A stretch of 36,272 bases of DNA, taken from the NCBI RefSeq assembly GCF_001601825.1, contig NZ_LUJK01000032.1, forward strand, positions 1-36,272. The letters run 5' to 3'. The DNA comes from Limnobacter sp. CACIAM 66H1 (lineage in GTDB: Bacteria > Pseudomonadota > Gammaproteobacteria > Burkholderiales > Burkholderiaceae_B). The notes under the pieces were generated by a model. It saw nothing but the letters and a program-made list of their open reading frames with translations. It ran no database searches and was not told where the DNA came from. Every line of letters begins with the position of its first letter. Position 1 is the first letter of the stretch. Positions 7,609-15,503 of this stretch are shown in pieces. The translations under genes were made by a program, and so were the position numbers.

Positions 7609-7656
7609 TCTTGACCGTTGACAATGGGGCTCCACATAAAAACCAAGGAGTACCCC

Positions 7657-8763
7657 ATGAAAACCAGTTCCTGTTCCGTGTTGGCGTTGTTGATGCTTGG
7701 CGCACTTTCAACCAATGCGCAGGCAGGCCAGGTAAGAACCGATGGCCAGGACATTATTCTTTCCACCAAAGGTGGATTGAAACTTCAAACGGAAGACAAA
7801 AGCGCAGGCTTTCAAATCGGCGGACGTTTGCAGTGGGATTACACGCAAGATGAGTCCGATACAGCAGCGAACGGCAACGAAACACTGGAAGATTTTGATG
7901 CGCGTCGCGCACGAATTTTCTTGCGTGGTCACTTCAATGATTTCGAAATGAAGGGCGAGTTTAATCTTGCTGAGTCTGGCACCAGCGGTGGCAGTGTCAC
8001 CGATTTGTACCTTAAATACAAAGGTTTCGGCGAAATGGCGAACGTGACGGTGGGCAAGCAGCGCGTTCCATTTGGTTTGGAGGTACTGACCAGTGCGAAC
8101 GACATTTCCGCCCTCGAACGTTCTGCCATAACCGAGCTTTATACGCTGGATCGCTCTGCAGGTTTCAAGCTAAGCGGTCGGGGTATGGAAGATCGGTTTA
8201 CCTACGGCATTGGTTTGTTTGAAGCCAATGGTAACGGTACGAACGATTTTCAAGAACAGGCTTTTGCTGGACGTGTAACTTTCGCCCCGATCATAACCAA
8301 GAGTAGTCTTCTGCATTTTGGTGCAGGTTTTCAAACAATTGGTGCAACTGATCCTTTGCAAGAATCCGATACAGCGAACTTTGAAGTGGCAGGAGCCTTT
8401 GGTCCAGTTCATGCGCAAGCCGAATACTTTACTTCTGATGTTGGACCACAAAAATTTGATGGTTATTACGTTCAGGTCGGGTATTTATTGAATGGTGGGC
8501 ATCGTCCATACACCGACGGCATATTCAAGCGTGTGAAGCCTGTTCAAGGAGGTACGTGGGAACTGGTGACGCGTTTTGAGGAAGGTGACGGTGACTTTGG
8601 CGATGTTGGGCTGGATGAAATCGATGGCCAGCAGACCACGTTCGGCGTGAATTACTACATGAACGATGCGGTTCGAATCGGTTTGAGTTACATGGATGGT
8701 GAAAGTAATACTAACAGCGACAGCGGCAATGAGCTGCGTATGCGCTTGCAGTTCACTTACTAA
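7657..8763 (+). CDS. OprO/OprP-like outer-membrane porin
   Basis: Seen, 368 aa: a signal peptide ending TNAQA, then a linker and a beta-barrel of the phosphate-selective porin O/P family. Characteristic stretches are FQIGGRLQWDYTQDE, RRARIFLRGHFNDFEMKGEFNLAE, VTVGKQRVPFGLEVLTS and SAGFKLSGRG. The C-terminus LRMRLQFTY ends in an aromatic residue, as expected for BAM-dependent insertion. ATG 7657 has AAGGAG 8 nt upstream; an in-frame ATG at 7618 would put 13 residues before the signal peptide. The family is known for anion/phosphate uptake, but the solute here is not proven. It is directly followed by the two-component pair and preceded by the phased GTTCA array, so it is probably controlled by that pair. 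Confidence 0.88.
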   Translation: MKTSSCSVLALLMLGALSTNAQAGQVRTDGQDIILSTKGGLKLQTEDKSAGFQIGGRLQWDYTQDESDTAANGNETLEDFDARRARIFLRGHFNDFEMKGEFNLAESGTSGGSVTDLYLKYKGFGEMANVTVGKQRVPFGLEVLTSANDISALERSAITELYTLDRSAGFKLSGRGMEDRFTYGIGLFEANGNGTNDFQEQAFAGRVTFAPIITKSSLLHFGAGFQTIGATDPLQESDTANFEVAGAFGPVHAQAEYFTSDVGPQKFDGYYVQVGYLLNGGHRPYTDGIFKRVKPVQGGTWELVTRFEEGDGDFGDVGLDEIDGQQTTFGVNYYMNDAVRIGLSYMDGESNTNSDSGNELRMRLQFTY

Positions 8764-8784
8764 GTCATTTCGATAAGATGAACG

Positions 8785-8810
8785 CCAGATTAACAAGCCA
8801 AAAAATCTGG
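8785..8810 (+). terminator. Hairpin between porin and sensor kinase
   Basis: CCAGATT/AATCTGG with a 12-nt loop, followed by a short T-rich TGTTTAT. It is a weak intrinsic terminator or attenuator that would reduce read-through from the porin into the kinase gene. Confidence 0.45.
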
Positions 8811-8869
8811 TGTTTATCACCGATAATCCCTAGCATCTGGATGTTGATATGATGCCAAAGGGAATGGTG

Positions 8870-10483
8870 ATGTTCAAAACCCGTATTTTGCTGGCCTTTG
8901 TGGCTTTGGCGCTGGTGGCCGTTGCCCAAGGGGTAATCGGCTACTTTGTCATGGTCACGGCCAGCCAGAATGTTCAAAAAGGCCGAGTCGCCAACGAGCT
9001 TTTAGTGGGTTACATGGACCTGCTTTCCAACAAACAGTTGCTAAGAACCCAACTGACCAACGAGATGACTGGGCTGGAGTCTGATCCCCAGCAAAGTCAG
9101 GTTTATTACTTCAACATGATCCGCACCCTCGATACGCTGGATCAACTTGCAGAAACTTCGAAAGGTTTGACTCGTGGCGATCCAGAGCTCTTGCCTGAGC
9201 ATGAAGAGCGAAGCCAAAGTCTGGTGATATTGCGAAAAGGGGTGAACCAGCTAGGCTCTGTCATGACAGCTTCAGAATGGAAATTTGAAGCGGTGACCCC
9301 CCAACAGAAGCGCCAAAAACTCGATCAGATTTTTGATGTGTCCGATGGGCAGGATTTGAGGGTGGCACTGACCCAGAGCATTGCGCGAGAACGCTTGATT
9401 ACTGCACGAGATCGCGCTGCGGCAGACGTGTCGCTGAACTTTATGACCAATGTGGTTGTGATTGCCACGGTTGGCCTGGCTCTCTTCATGGTGATGCTTG
9501 CCTTTTATTTTGTGAGGTCTTTGAGTAAACCAGTTGGGCGTTTGATTAAGGGGGCTGAAGCTCTGCAGGCGGGGAACCTGAGCTATCGTATTCCCGCCTT
9601 CGGACGTGATGAGTTCTCTCAGGTGGCGCGCAGCATGAATGAAATGGCTCGGGAAATTGCACGCCTGCGCGCCAACGACGAACAGGTGCGGGAGCAGCTT
9701 GAGGTGCAGGTGAGTGAGCGAACCAATGAACTACAGGAGGCCTTGCACCGCCTTGAAAAAATCGAGCTTCGCCGCAGGCAGATGTTTGCCGACATCAGTC
9801 ATGAGTTGAAAACGCCCACGACAGCCATTCGAGGTGAGGCCGAGATCAGTTTGCGCCACGGTGTCAACAATCCCATCGAGTGCAAGGAAACACTTGAGCG
9901 CATTGTTCAATACACACAGCAACTGAACTACATTGTGGACGACATGCTGACCTTGGCGCGTAGCGATATTGATGCACTTGTTCTGGATCGCAGGGCACTG
10001 GATGTTTCAACGTTGTGCTACGAGTCGATCGCCTATTTCCGGCCGCAGATCAGTCAGAAGGGATGTGCAGTCGAAGCGCAAATTCAAAGTGACAGCCTGG
10101 TGTTGGGCGATGCGCAGCGCTTAAAGCAGGTTCTGAATATTATTTTGGACAATGCGATTCAATACAGCGGCCCGGGGGCGGTGATACGGATCAGTACTGC
10201 ATCGGTGGAAGATTCTGAAAACATGCGTCGCTGCGAAGTGACGATTGAAGACAATGGGCCGGGTATTCCTGAAAAGGAGTTGGAAAGGGTTTTTGAGCGT
10301 CACTATCGGGGCACCATGGCCAAGTTGCTAAGGCCTGACGGCAGTGGTTTGGGTCTGCCACTTGCAGCAGCGATTGTGCGAGCACACCACGGCACCATTG
10401 ACATAAGCAGTGAAGAAGACAAGGGATGCCGAGTCACGATCAATTTACCGGCATTTGATTCAGTGATTGAGGATGCAGTATGA
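8870..10483 (+). CDS. Membrane sensor histidine kinase
   Basis: Seen, 537 aa from ATG 8870, chosen because AAAGGGA ends 6 nt before it (in-frame ATGs at 8849, 8852 and 8864 are worse placed). Order: TM1 (about 4-26), a periplasmic mostly helical sensor region (about 27-190) without a named domain, TM2 (VVVIATVGLALFMVMLAFYF), HAMP, a short coiled coil, HisKA with the phospho-acceptor His in ADISHELKTP, then HATPase with N box (ILDNAIQYSG), G1 (DNGPGIP) and G2 (GSGLGLPLA). It overlaps the response regulator by 4 bp, so the two are translationally coupled. Signal unknown. Its setting next to an OprO/P porin and exported globin suggests an envelope solute or redox cue. Confidence 0.92.
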   Translation: MFKTRILLAFVALALVAVAQGVIGYFVMVTASQNVQKGRVANELLVGYMDLLSNKQLLRTQLTNEMTGLESDPQQSQVYYFNMIRTLDTLDQLAETSKGLTRGDPELLPEHEERSQSLVILRKGVNQLGSVMTASEWKFEAVTPQQKRQKLDQIFDVSDGQDLRVALTQSIARERLITARDRAAADVSLNFMTNVVVIATVGLALFMVMLAFYFVRSLSKPVGRLIKGAEALQAGNLSYRIPAFGRDEFSQVARSMNEMAREIARLRANDEQVREQLEVQVSERTNELQEALHRLEKIELRRRQMFADISHELKTPTTAIRGEAEISLRHGVNNPIECKETLERIVQYTQQLNYIVDDMLTLARSDIDALVLDRRALDVSTLCYESIAYFRPQISQKGCAVEAQIQSDSLVLGDAQRLKQVLNIILDNAIQYSGPGAVIRISTASVEDSENMRRCEVTIEDNGPGIPEKELERVFERHYRGTMAKLLRPDGSGLGLPLAAAIVRAHHGTIDISSEEDKGCRVTINLPAFDSVIEDAV

Positions 10484-11205
10484 AAGTGTTGATTGTTGAG
10501 GACGATACGCGTGTATCAAGTTTTCTGGATCGTGGCTTGAAAGCAGAGGGATATCGCCCCCAAGTGGCACACAATGCCAGCACGGGTATTTCCATGGCCA
10601 AGGCCTTGCAAAAAGAAGTGCGTGAAAACTTTGAAAGTGCGGTGGTGATTCTTGATGTGATGCTGCCTGATGGATCGGGTCTGGATGTGTGCCAAACCTT
10701 GCGCGCAGAAGGATTCGCTTTGCCAGTTTTGATGCTGACTGCATTGAATTCAGTTGAAGATCGTGTGGCAGGTTTGCGCATGGGCGCTGACGATTACCTG
10801 GGTAAGCCATTTGCATTCGATGAAATTTTGGCTCGAATTGAAGCCCTGGGTCGTAGGATAGGTAACTCTGTCCCCAAGCAAATCAGGAAGAATTTAGAAG
10901 TAGCTGACCTGAATCTTGATCTGGAAAAAATGCGCTTGTCACGTGCTGGGCGAGAAATTCAATTGACTGCGAAAGAGTTGGCACTGGTGGAACTATTGAT
11001 GAGTGCGCCAGGTAGACTTTTCAGTAGGGAGCGTATTCTTTCGAATGTATGGGGCGTAAACGAAGACCCGCTAACCAATGTAGTGGATGTTTACATTCGT
11101 CGCCTGCGCGCCAAGATCGATCTTGAGGGTTTGCCACCCCTGATTCACACCCAACGTGGTCTGGGTTACCGACTGGAGTCTTTGCAAGAGCAGGATTCCC
11201 AGTGA
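10480..11205 (+). CDS. OmpR/PhoB-family response regulator
   Basis: Seen, 241 aa: a receiver domain with acidic pocket D8/D9, phospho-acceptor D59 (VILDVMLPD), T87 and K109 (GKPF). The C-terminal winged helix has ELALVELLMSAPGRLFSRERILSNVW and YIRRLRAKI and ends in the usual GLGYRL. The phospho-Asp is a few residues later than usual because of an insertion after helix 1 (about 40-54, KALQKEVRENFESA). The ATG overlaps the kinase stop (ATGA). Inferred role: binds 11-bp direct repeats of TTCA upstream of the porin, the SnoaL-like gene and the two small secreted genes. Confidence 0.93.
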   Translation: MKVLIVEDDTRVSSFLDRGLKAEGYRPQVAHNASTGISMAKALQKEVRENFESAVVILDVMLPDGSGLDVCQTLRAEGFALPVLMLTALNSVEDRVAGLRMGADDYLGKPFAFDEILARIEALGRRIGNSVPKQIRKNLEVADLNLDLEKMRLSRAGREIQLTAKELALVELLMSAPGRLFSRERILSNVWGVNEDPLTNVVDVYIRRLRAKIDLEGLPPLIHTQRGLGYRLESLQEQDSQ

Positions 11206-11206
11206 T

Positions 11207-11244
11207 GTTCATCTGGCGTTCATTTGGGATTCCAGTTTGATTCA
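11207..11244 (+). promoter_or_regulatory. 11-bp-phased TTCA half-sites upstream of the SnoaL-like gene
   Basis: GTTCA at 11207 and 11218, ATTCC at 11229 and ATTCA at 11240 sit on one 11-bp register, starting 2 bp after the response regulator stop. A further GTTCA at 11263 is one base off register. Same half-site and spacing as upstream of the porin. Confidence 0.6.
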
Positions 11245-11338
11245 TCGGGCAAGGAAGTTCTGGTTCATTTTGATCTTTCAGAATGATGGTGTGAAAAGCA
11301 ATGGTTGTTTTTCGAACCTCAATCTGAAGGAGCATAAG

Positions 11339-11902
11339 ATGAAAAATTCCAGTTTAGTTCGCACCACTTTGGTATCCGCCGGCTTGGTATTCAGCGGTGC
11401 TGCTTTCGCTAATACAGCTGTCGTGAGCAGCAATATCACTGAAGCTGAAGTATTGAAAGCCCAGAAAATGTGGGGCAATGCAGTGGTTCAAATTTCCAAA
11501 GACTTTGAGGCAGGTGGCTTGGACAAGGCCAAGAAAACTGCCCAGGCAGCACTAGATACCGCCTACGCCTATGACATGGGCCCCGTGTTGTTCAAGCCCA
11601 CCTTGGCGGCAATCCCGCAGAATATTCGCAGCACAGAAGAGGGCGCGTTGGCCTACTTCGTAGGTGGCAATAAAAAATTCCCAAATGACACCGGCTTTGC
11701 CTTGAAAGGCTGGAGAAATGTAGAGTCCAAAAACTCTGTCATTCACCTGAATGGCAACACAGCCTTGACCATGGGTAACGTCAGCTTTACCGACAAGAAT
11801 GGCAAGGTGACCACAGTCGACAAAACCTGGGGCTATGTGAAAGACAGCGCAGGCAATGTGAAGATTGTGCTGCACCACTCCTCATTGCCATACACCAACT
11901 AA
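11339..11902 (+). CDS. Secreted SnoaL/NTF2-like protein
   Basis: Seen, 187 aa: a signal peptide ending GAAFA, an alpha-helical N-terminal part (ITEAEVLKAQKMWGNAVVQISKDF) and a C-terminal NTF2-like sheet. Conserved blocks are YFVGGNKKFPNDTGFALKGW, GNTALTMGNVSFTDKNGK and IVLHHSSLPY. The last block resembles SnoaL/CaMKII-association-domain proteins that bind small ligands. Homologues are often given an implausible cyclohydrolase name; I see no support for that. ATG 11339 has AAGGAG 6 nt upstream; longer in-frame starts reach back into the regulator gene. Function unknown. Regulation by the adjacent two-component system is inferred from phased repeats. Confidence 0.7.
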   Translation: MKNSSLVRTTLVSAGLVFSGAAFANTAVVSSNITEAEVLKAQKMWGNAVVQISKDFEAGGLDKAKKTAQAALDTAYAYDMGPVLFKPTLAAIPQNIRSTEEGALAYFVGGNKKFPNDTGFALKGWRNVESKNSVIHLNGNTALTMGNVSFTDKNGKVTTVDKTWGYVKDSAGNVKIVLHHSSLPYTN

Positions 11903-11911
11903 ATATCCAGG

Positions 11912-11933
11912 TGGCCGATGCACAAGTCGGCCA
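11912..11933 (+). terminator. Weak terminator hairpin after the SnoaL-like gene
   Basis: TGGCCGA/TCGGCCA arms with an 8-nt loop, followed by TTTAT. The poor T-tract suggests partial termination, so some transcript may continue into the DUF3034 and hemoglobin genes. Confidence 0.5.
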
Positions 11934-11962
11934 TTTATCCTGTTCTCATGGAAGCATTTGTG

Positions 11963-12880
11963 ATGAACCAACAACAATCAAAATGGATAAAAGCCGCAGT
12001 GCTGAGCACTGCAGTATTTTGTGCCCCGGTTTGGGCAAGCACGGGCAAGCTGGTGTTGACCGGCGGTGTAAGTACCGTAGAGGGTGCTGGCGGTGGCGGT
12101 ATCACGCCGTGGGCTTTTATTGGTACACAGGCCACAGAAAATGAACTGGGTTTTGCAACGAACCTGACCCAGGTTGAAACCCAGGATTATTCGCTGACCA
12201 CTTATGGCGCCACTGTGGGCTGGAATGAGCGGGTCGAGTTTTCGCTGGGCGAGCAGGTGCTCGATACAGGTATCACCGGAACAGCCCTTACCGGCGCTGG
12301 TCTGGATTTGAAACAGCAAATCGTCGGCGTGAAAGTGCGCGTATTCGGTGATGGTGTATTGGACGCCGACACATGGTACCCGCAGGTGGCGGTGGGTCTG
12401 CAGCACAAATCGCTGGATGCAGCTGCTTTGGAGCCAACGTTGACCTCACTTGGCGCTGATGACAGCGGAACCGATTTTTACGTCACTGCGACCAAGCTGT
12501 TTTTGAAACAAGGCATATTGGTCAACGGCACTTTGCGTGCTACGAAGGCCAATCAGAACGGCTTGTTGGGTTTTGGATCAAGTACGGATGACAGTTACGA
12601 ACTGACGCCCGAAATCTCTGTGGCGAAGCTGTTGAGTCACAACCTTGCGATTGGTGCGGAATATCGAATGATGCCAAACAATCTGGAAGCTGCTGGTCGC
12701 AATGCGGGCCTGAACAGTGGTTTGCGTGCAGACGACTGGATGGACCTATTCGTAGCCTGGGCTCCAACCAAGAACCTGTCGTTGACCGCGGCCTATGTCG
12801 ACCTTGGTCGAATTGTACCTGCGACTACAGAGGGTCGCAGCCAGACCGGCTTTTACCTCTCTGCCCAGCTGGCATTTTGA
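11963..12880 (+). CDS. DUF3034-type outer-membrane beta-barrel protein
   Basis: Seen, 305 aa from ATG 11963, with GGAAG about 9 nt upstream and a normal signal peptide ending APVWA. An earlier in-frame ATG at 11918 would bury the signal peptide. The mature chain begins STGKLVLTGGVSTVEGAGGGGITPWAFIGT, a signature of DUF3034 proteins. It continues in alternating beta-strands and ends GFYLSAQLAF with a terminal Phe, typical of outer-membrane barrels. Role unknown. The stop overlaps the SD of the truncated hemoglobin gene, so the two are one operon. Family assignment is from recall of the glycine-rich start and architecture. Confidence 0.78.
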   Translation: MNQQQSKWIKAAVLSTAVFCAPVWASTGKLVLTGGVSTVEGAGGGGITPWAFIGTQATENELGFATNLTQVETQDYSLTTYGATVGWNERVEFSLGEQVLDTGITGTALTGAGLDLKQQIVGVKVRVFGDGVLDADTWYPQVAVGLQHKSLDAAALEPTLTSLGADDSGTDFYVTATKLFLKQGILVNGTLRATKANQNGLLGFGSSTDDSYELTPEISVAKLLSHNLAIGAEYRMMPNNLEAAGRNAGLNSGLRADDWMDLFVAWAPTKNLSLTAAYVDLGRIVPATTEGRSQTGFYLSAQLAF

Positions 12881-12894
12881 AGGAGTACGTAATA

Positions 12895-13329
12895 ATGAAA
12901 TCAATTCGATCTTTTGTTGCTGCAATCGCGATAATCATGAGCATTCCACTTTCCGCTCAGGCTGGTTCCGAGAAGTCTTTGTATGAACAACTGGGCGGTA
13001 AAGAAAGTATACGCACTGTCATGGACGACTTCGTAGTTCGTCTGAAGGCTGACCCGCGCATTGGTGATCAGTTTGCGGCTACCAATGCAGACCGACTTGC
13101 GTCTCAATTAACAGATCAAGTTTGTGAGGCAGCAGGTGGGCCTTGCAAGTATGTTGGTTTGGACATGAAAGCAGCTCATGCAGGGATGACGATTACCAAA
13201 GCTCATTTCAATGCACTGGTTGAAGTGCTCCAAGTCAGCATGAATGCGCACAGTGTACCTTTTGATGTTCAACTTGAGGTGTTGAGCATGCTGGCGCCCA
13301 TGCACAGGGATGTCATCACTGTCAGGTGA
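12895..13329 (+). CDS. Exported group I truncated hemoglobin
   Basis: Seen, 144 aa: a signal peptide (about 23 aa, ending SAQA) followed by a 2-on-2 globin. Recognisable blocks are SLYEQLGGKESIRTVMDDFV (A/B helices), GGPCKYVGLDMKAAHAGM (E/F loop) and ITKAHFNALVEVL, where the probable proximal heme ligand is H104. Cys77 and Cys84 flank EAAGG. ATG 12895 has AAGGAG at 12880-12884; a TTG at 12877 overlaps the previous stop and is rejected. Group I globins bind O2 and NO, and most lack export signals, so a periplasmic location is notable. It is coupled to the DUF3034 barrel gene. Probable role: NO/O2 chemistry or heme/redox sensing in the periplasm (inference). Confidence 0.88.
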   Translation: MKSIRSFVAAIAIIMSIPLSAQAGSEKSLYEQLGGKESIRTVMDDFVVRLKADPRIGDQFAATNADRLASQLTDQVCEAAGGPCKYVGLDMKAAHAGMTITKAHFNALVEVLQVSMNAHSVPFDVQLEVLSMLAPMHRDVITVR

Positions 13330-13867
13330 ACATGAACAAGGCCCCGAGTTTACTGTACTCGGGGTCTTTGCTGGCACCTTGCTCTTGCTGAATCAATTTG
13401 ACTTGTGCCATGACCTTTTCCCAGTTGTTTTCAGTGTCTGGGTTGGAGAGACTGCTGCGTCGAAGGTCAAAGGCTTCGGCGAATACCTCCATACCCGTCC
13501 TGATATCGATGCCTTCATAGAAACAGCTTTGTATCCCTTGCAGGGTGTCGCGGTCCAACACCCGACCGCAAGATGTATCCAGACTGCCCCCAAACACCTC
13601 ATCAATCCAGTCAACCGATGCGTCAAAAAACAGATTGATTTGTCGGCCGTTGGCCACGCGGTGTGGATGGCCCGCTGGAACAAACACACCTGTAGATCGG
13701 ATCCATTGTCCGTCACAAAAGCATTCCACATCGTTGTTGTCCATGTCGATGGCAATTTGATGTGTCCAGTGGGCGTGATCGCTGATTGCGCCTGGTACGC
13801 CTATAAAAACGGCCAAGCCCATGGTGCAGGCGAACTTCTCGTTCAGTACCAAGATTTTATCGGTCAT
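13322..13867 (-). CDS. Stand-alone cupin-like protein (AraC-ligand-domain-like, no HTH)
   Basis: Seen, 181 aa: GLAVFIGVPGAISDHAHWTHQIAID, then GVFVPAGHPHRV and INLFFDASVDW. These are typical of the cupin N-terminal domain of AraC-type regulators. The C-terminal half (helical, up to KLIQQEQGASKDPEYSK) has no recognisable helix-turn-helix. The DNA further downstream on this strand is the hemoglobin gene, so an HTH has not simply been frameshifted away. The 3' end overlaps that gene by 8 bp, tail to tail, and its last codons run through the hemoglobin terminator hairpin. It may be a ligand-binding or co-regulatory cupin. Function unknown. Confidence 0.65.
   Translation of the reverse strand: MTDKILVLNEKFACTMGLAVFIGVPGAISDHAHWTHQIAIDMDNNDVECFCDGQWIRSTGVFVPAGHPHRVANGRQINLFFDASVDWIDEVFGGSLDTSCGRVLDRDTLQGIQSCFYEGIDIRTGMEVFAEAFDLRRSSLSNPDTENNWEKVMAQVKLIQQEQGASKDPEYSKLGALFMFT
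13342..13364 (+). terminator. Terminator hairpin after the hemoglobin gene, inside the convergent cupin gene
   Basis: CCCCGAGT/ACTCGGGG is a perfect 8-bp stem with a 7-nt loop, 12 bp after the hemoglobin stop and followed by TCTTTG. It lies inside the last codons of the opposite-strand cupin gene. Confidence 0.65.
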
Positions 13868-13892
13868 GACATTACCAACGATTCAACAATTT

Positions 13893-13914
13893 TTAACAGT
13901 GTAACGACTGTTAA
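13893..13914. promoter_or_regulatory. Perfect inverted repeat upstream of the cupin gene
   Basis: TTAACAGT (13893-13900), spacer GTAACG, ACTGTTAA (13907-13914). It sits 25 bp upstream of the cupin start, in the 118-bp gap to the upstream thioesterase gene. Size and symmetry suit a dimeric repressor operator. A 5'-UTR hairpin is the alternative. Confidence 0.45.
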
Positions 13915-13985
13915 TCCACTTGTCCTTGAATGTGTCCACTATTACTGAATTGGTTGAACCAAGGAGTGGTTGTCTTTCCGTTGAA

Positions 13986-14489
13986 TCAGTTTTGGTTTGT
14001 GTGAACAACTTTATAGGCTTCAACAAAGCGGAGTGGTTGTTTTTTGGGGCGACCTGTTTTCATGTCGATACACACCCATTGGGTGTGACCTTGCATCACA
14101 GTGGTGTGGTCGCTTTCGCGTACAAACTGATACTGGCGAATCATGTCGGCTTTACCATCGTTGTGGCTGATCCAGGTTGCAATCCAGAGCGTGTCGCCAG
14201 CGAAGGTGGGGCGCTTGTATTCCATGTGGTGTTGACGTGCCACGCAGCCATAGCCCAGCTTTACAAAGTCTTGAAAGGTAAGGCCGAGTTGAGCAGAGTG
14301 CAAAGCCGCGATGGCTTGCATCCACACCAGGTAAATGGTGTTGTTGGTGTGCTCGAATTCATCGAGATGTTCGGGTTGTACGGTAAGCTTGCCGATGAAT
14401 TGCGGGGGGCAATTCCAAACACTGGGGTCAGTGTCGGTGATTGGGACGGGTTCGAGGTCGCTGTCTTTGAAAATGTTTGAGTTGCTCAT
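13986..14489 (-). CDS. Hotdog-fold acyl-CoA thioesterase (YbgC/FadM-like)
   Basis: Seen, 167 aa, no signal peptide: TVQPEHLDEFEHTNNTIYLVWMQ matches the active-site helix region of 4-hydroxybenzoyl-CoA thioesterase-like hotdog enzymes. YGCVARQHHMEYKRPTFAGDTLWIATWI and DHTTVMQGHTQWVCIDMKTGRPKKQP follow, the standard strands and the terminal Arg/Pro segment. Expected reaction: hydrolysis of an acyl-CoA to free acid and CoA. The acyl group is not predictable. It is divergent from the panE-like gene with a 57-bp gap, and no clear SD precedes ATG 14489. It is upstream of the cupin gene on the same strand. Confidence 0.82.
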   Translation of the reverse strand: MSNSNIFKDSDLEPVPITDTDPSVWNCPPQFIGKLTVQPEHLDEFEHTNNTIYLVWMQAIAALHSAQLGLTFQDFVKLGYGCVARQHHMEYKRPTFAGDTLWIATWISHNDGKADMIRQYQFVRESDHTTVMQGHTQWVCIDMKTGRPKKQPLRFVEAYKVVHTNQN

Positions 14490-14546
14490 GCGGTTGGGGA
14501 TGCCATGGAATTTTCTTTGCGGTATGGTGATGTTTAAGGAGAGTTT

Positions 14547-15503
14547 ATGGAAACGCTTGGTGAGAGTAAACCTCTGCGCTTGCTGTTTGTGGGCGCCGGT
14601 GGAGTGGGCGCATACTACGCAGCACGTTTGATTGGAGGTGGAAATTCAGTATTGTTGATGGCGCGTGGAAGTCATCTTGAGGCTTTGCGCCAAGATGGAT
14701 TGCGAGTTGAGCATAACCATTTCTCATTCCAGGAACCGGTGTGTGCAGTCGATGAGGTGACCCTGCAAAGCGATTACCGATGCGGTGATTTCGATGCTGT
14801 TGTGCTCACTTTGAAGTCGCAAGACACTGCCAATTGGCTCGGTTCAACCTCTGCTTGGTTGGATAGTGCGTCCACACCGATTTTGTCATTGCAAAATGGA
14901 GTTGAAAACGAAGGTGTCCTTGCCAATCTGCTTGGTGCACAACGTGTGGTCGGTGGTTTGGCTGTCAGAATCGGTGCGCACATTGTGTCACCCGGATGTG
15001 TCAAAGCACAGGGTTTGGGTCAAATTGTTCTGGGTGCATGGCCCAATTCGGTTGTCAATGGAGGCTTACAGGGCCTAGTGAAAAGGCTGGCGGACGCTTT
15101 CAATGCTTCAGGAATTCCTACCCGTGCAGTTGCCAATATTCGCCATGAGTTGTGGAAAAAACTTTTGGTGAACAATGGTGTTAATCCGCTGTCGGCTTTG
15201 ACCAGACGGGATACTGGTTTTTTAACGAAACATCCACATTACCGGCAAGTCATTTACGCCGCCATGCAAGAGGTTGCAGCGGTTTCAAGCGCTGACGATG
15301 TGGTGTTGAGCCAGTCAGATGTGGATGAGATGTTCAAGTTGATCTGTGAGTTCGATCCGATTAAAACTTCGATGTTGGTCGACCTTGAAAAGGGCCGGCC
15401 TTTGGAGTTGGATGCAATCAGTGGTAGTGTGCTTCGACGTGCTGAACGCTTGGGAATCGATACACCCGTAACAGCATTGATTCATTCGATGCTCAGCAGC
15501 TAA
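14547..15503 (+). CDS. Ketopantoate reductase-like 2-oxoacid reductase (PanE/ApbA family)
   Basis: Seen, 318 aa: an N-terminal NAD(P) Rossmann fold LRLLFVGAGGVGAYYAARL (GxGxxG), then LKSQDT and the LSLQNGVENE motif. The C-terminal helical domain has NIRHELWKKLLVNNGVNPLSALT, carrying the family Lys/Asn catalytic residues, and DKTS-like DPIKTSMLVDLEKGRPLELDAI. The family reduces 2-dehydropantoate to pantoate in CoA synthesis. Paralogues reduce other 2-keto acids, so pantoate specificity is not claimed. ATG 14547 follows AAGGAGAG. Its stop TAA abuts the convergent GntR gene with no gap. Placement beside a catabolic operon makes a non-pantothenate role possible. Confidence 0.85.
   Translation: METLGESKPLRLLFVGAGGVGAYYAARLIGGGNSVLLMARGSHLEALRQDGLRVEHNHFSFQEPVCAVDEVTLQSDYRCGDFDAVVLTLKSQDTANWLGSTSAWLDSASTPILSLQNGVENEGVLANLLGAQRVVGGLAVRIGAHIVSPGCVKAQGLGQIVLGAWPNSVVNGGLQGLVKRLADAFNASGIPTRAVANIRHELWKKLLVNNGVNPLSALTRRDTGFLTKHPHYRQVIYAAMQEVAAVSSADDVVLSQSDVDEMFKLICEFDPIKTSMLVDLEKGRPLELDAISGSVLRRAERLGIDTPVTALIHSMLSS

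Noticed and set aside
13310-14480. Two plus-strand frames of 212 and 186 codons opposite the cupin and thioesterase genes
   Set aside because: The minus-strand products have clear cupin and hotdog motifs. The plus-strand translations do not, and no ribosome site precedes them.
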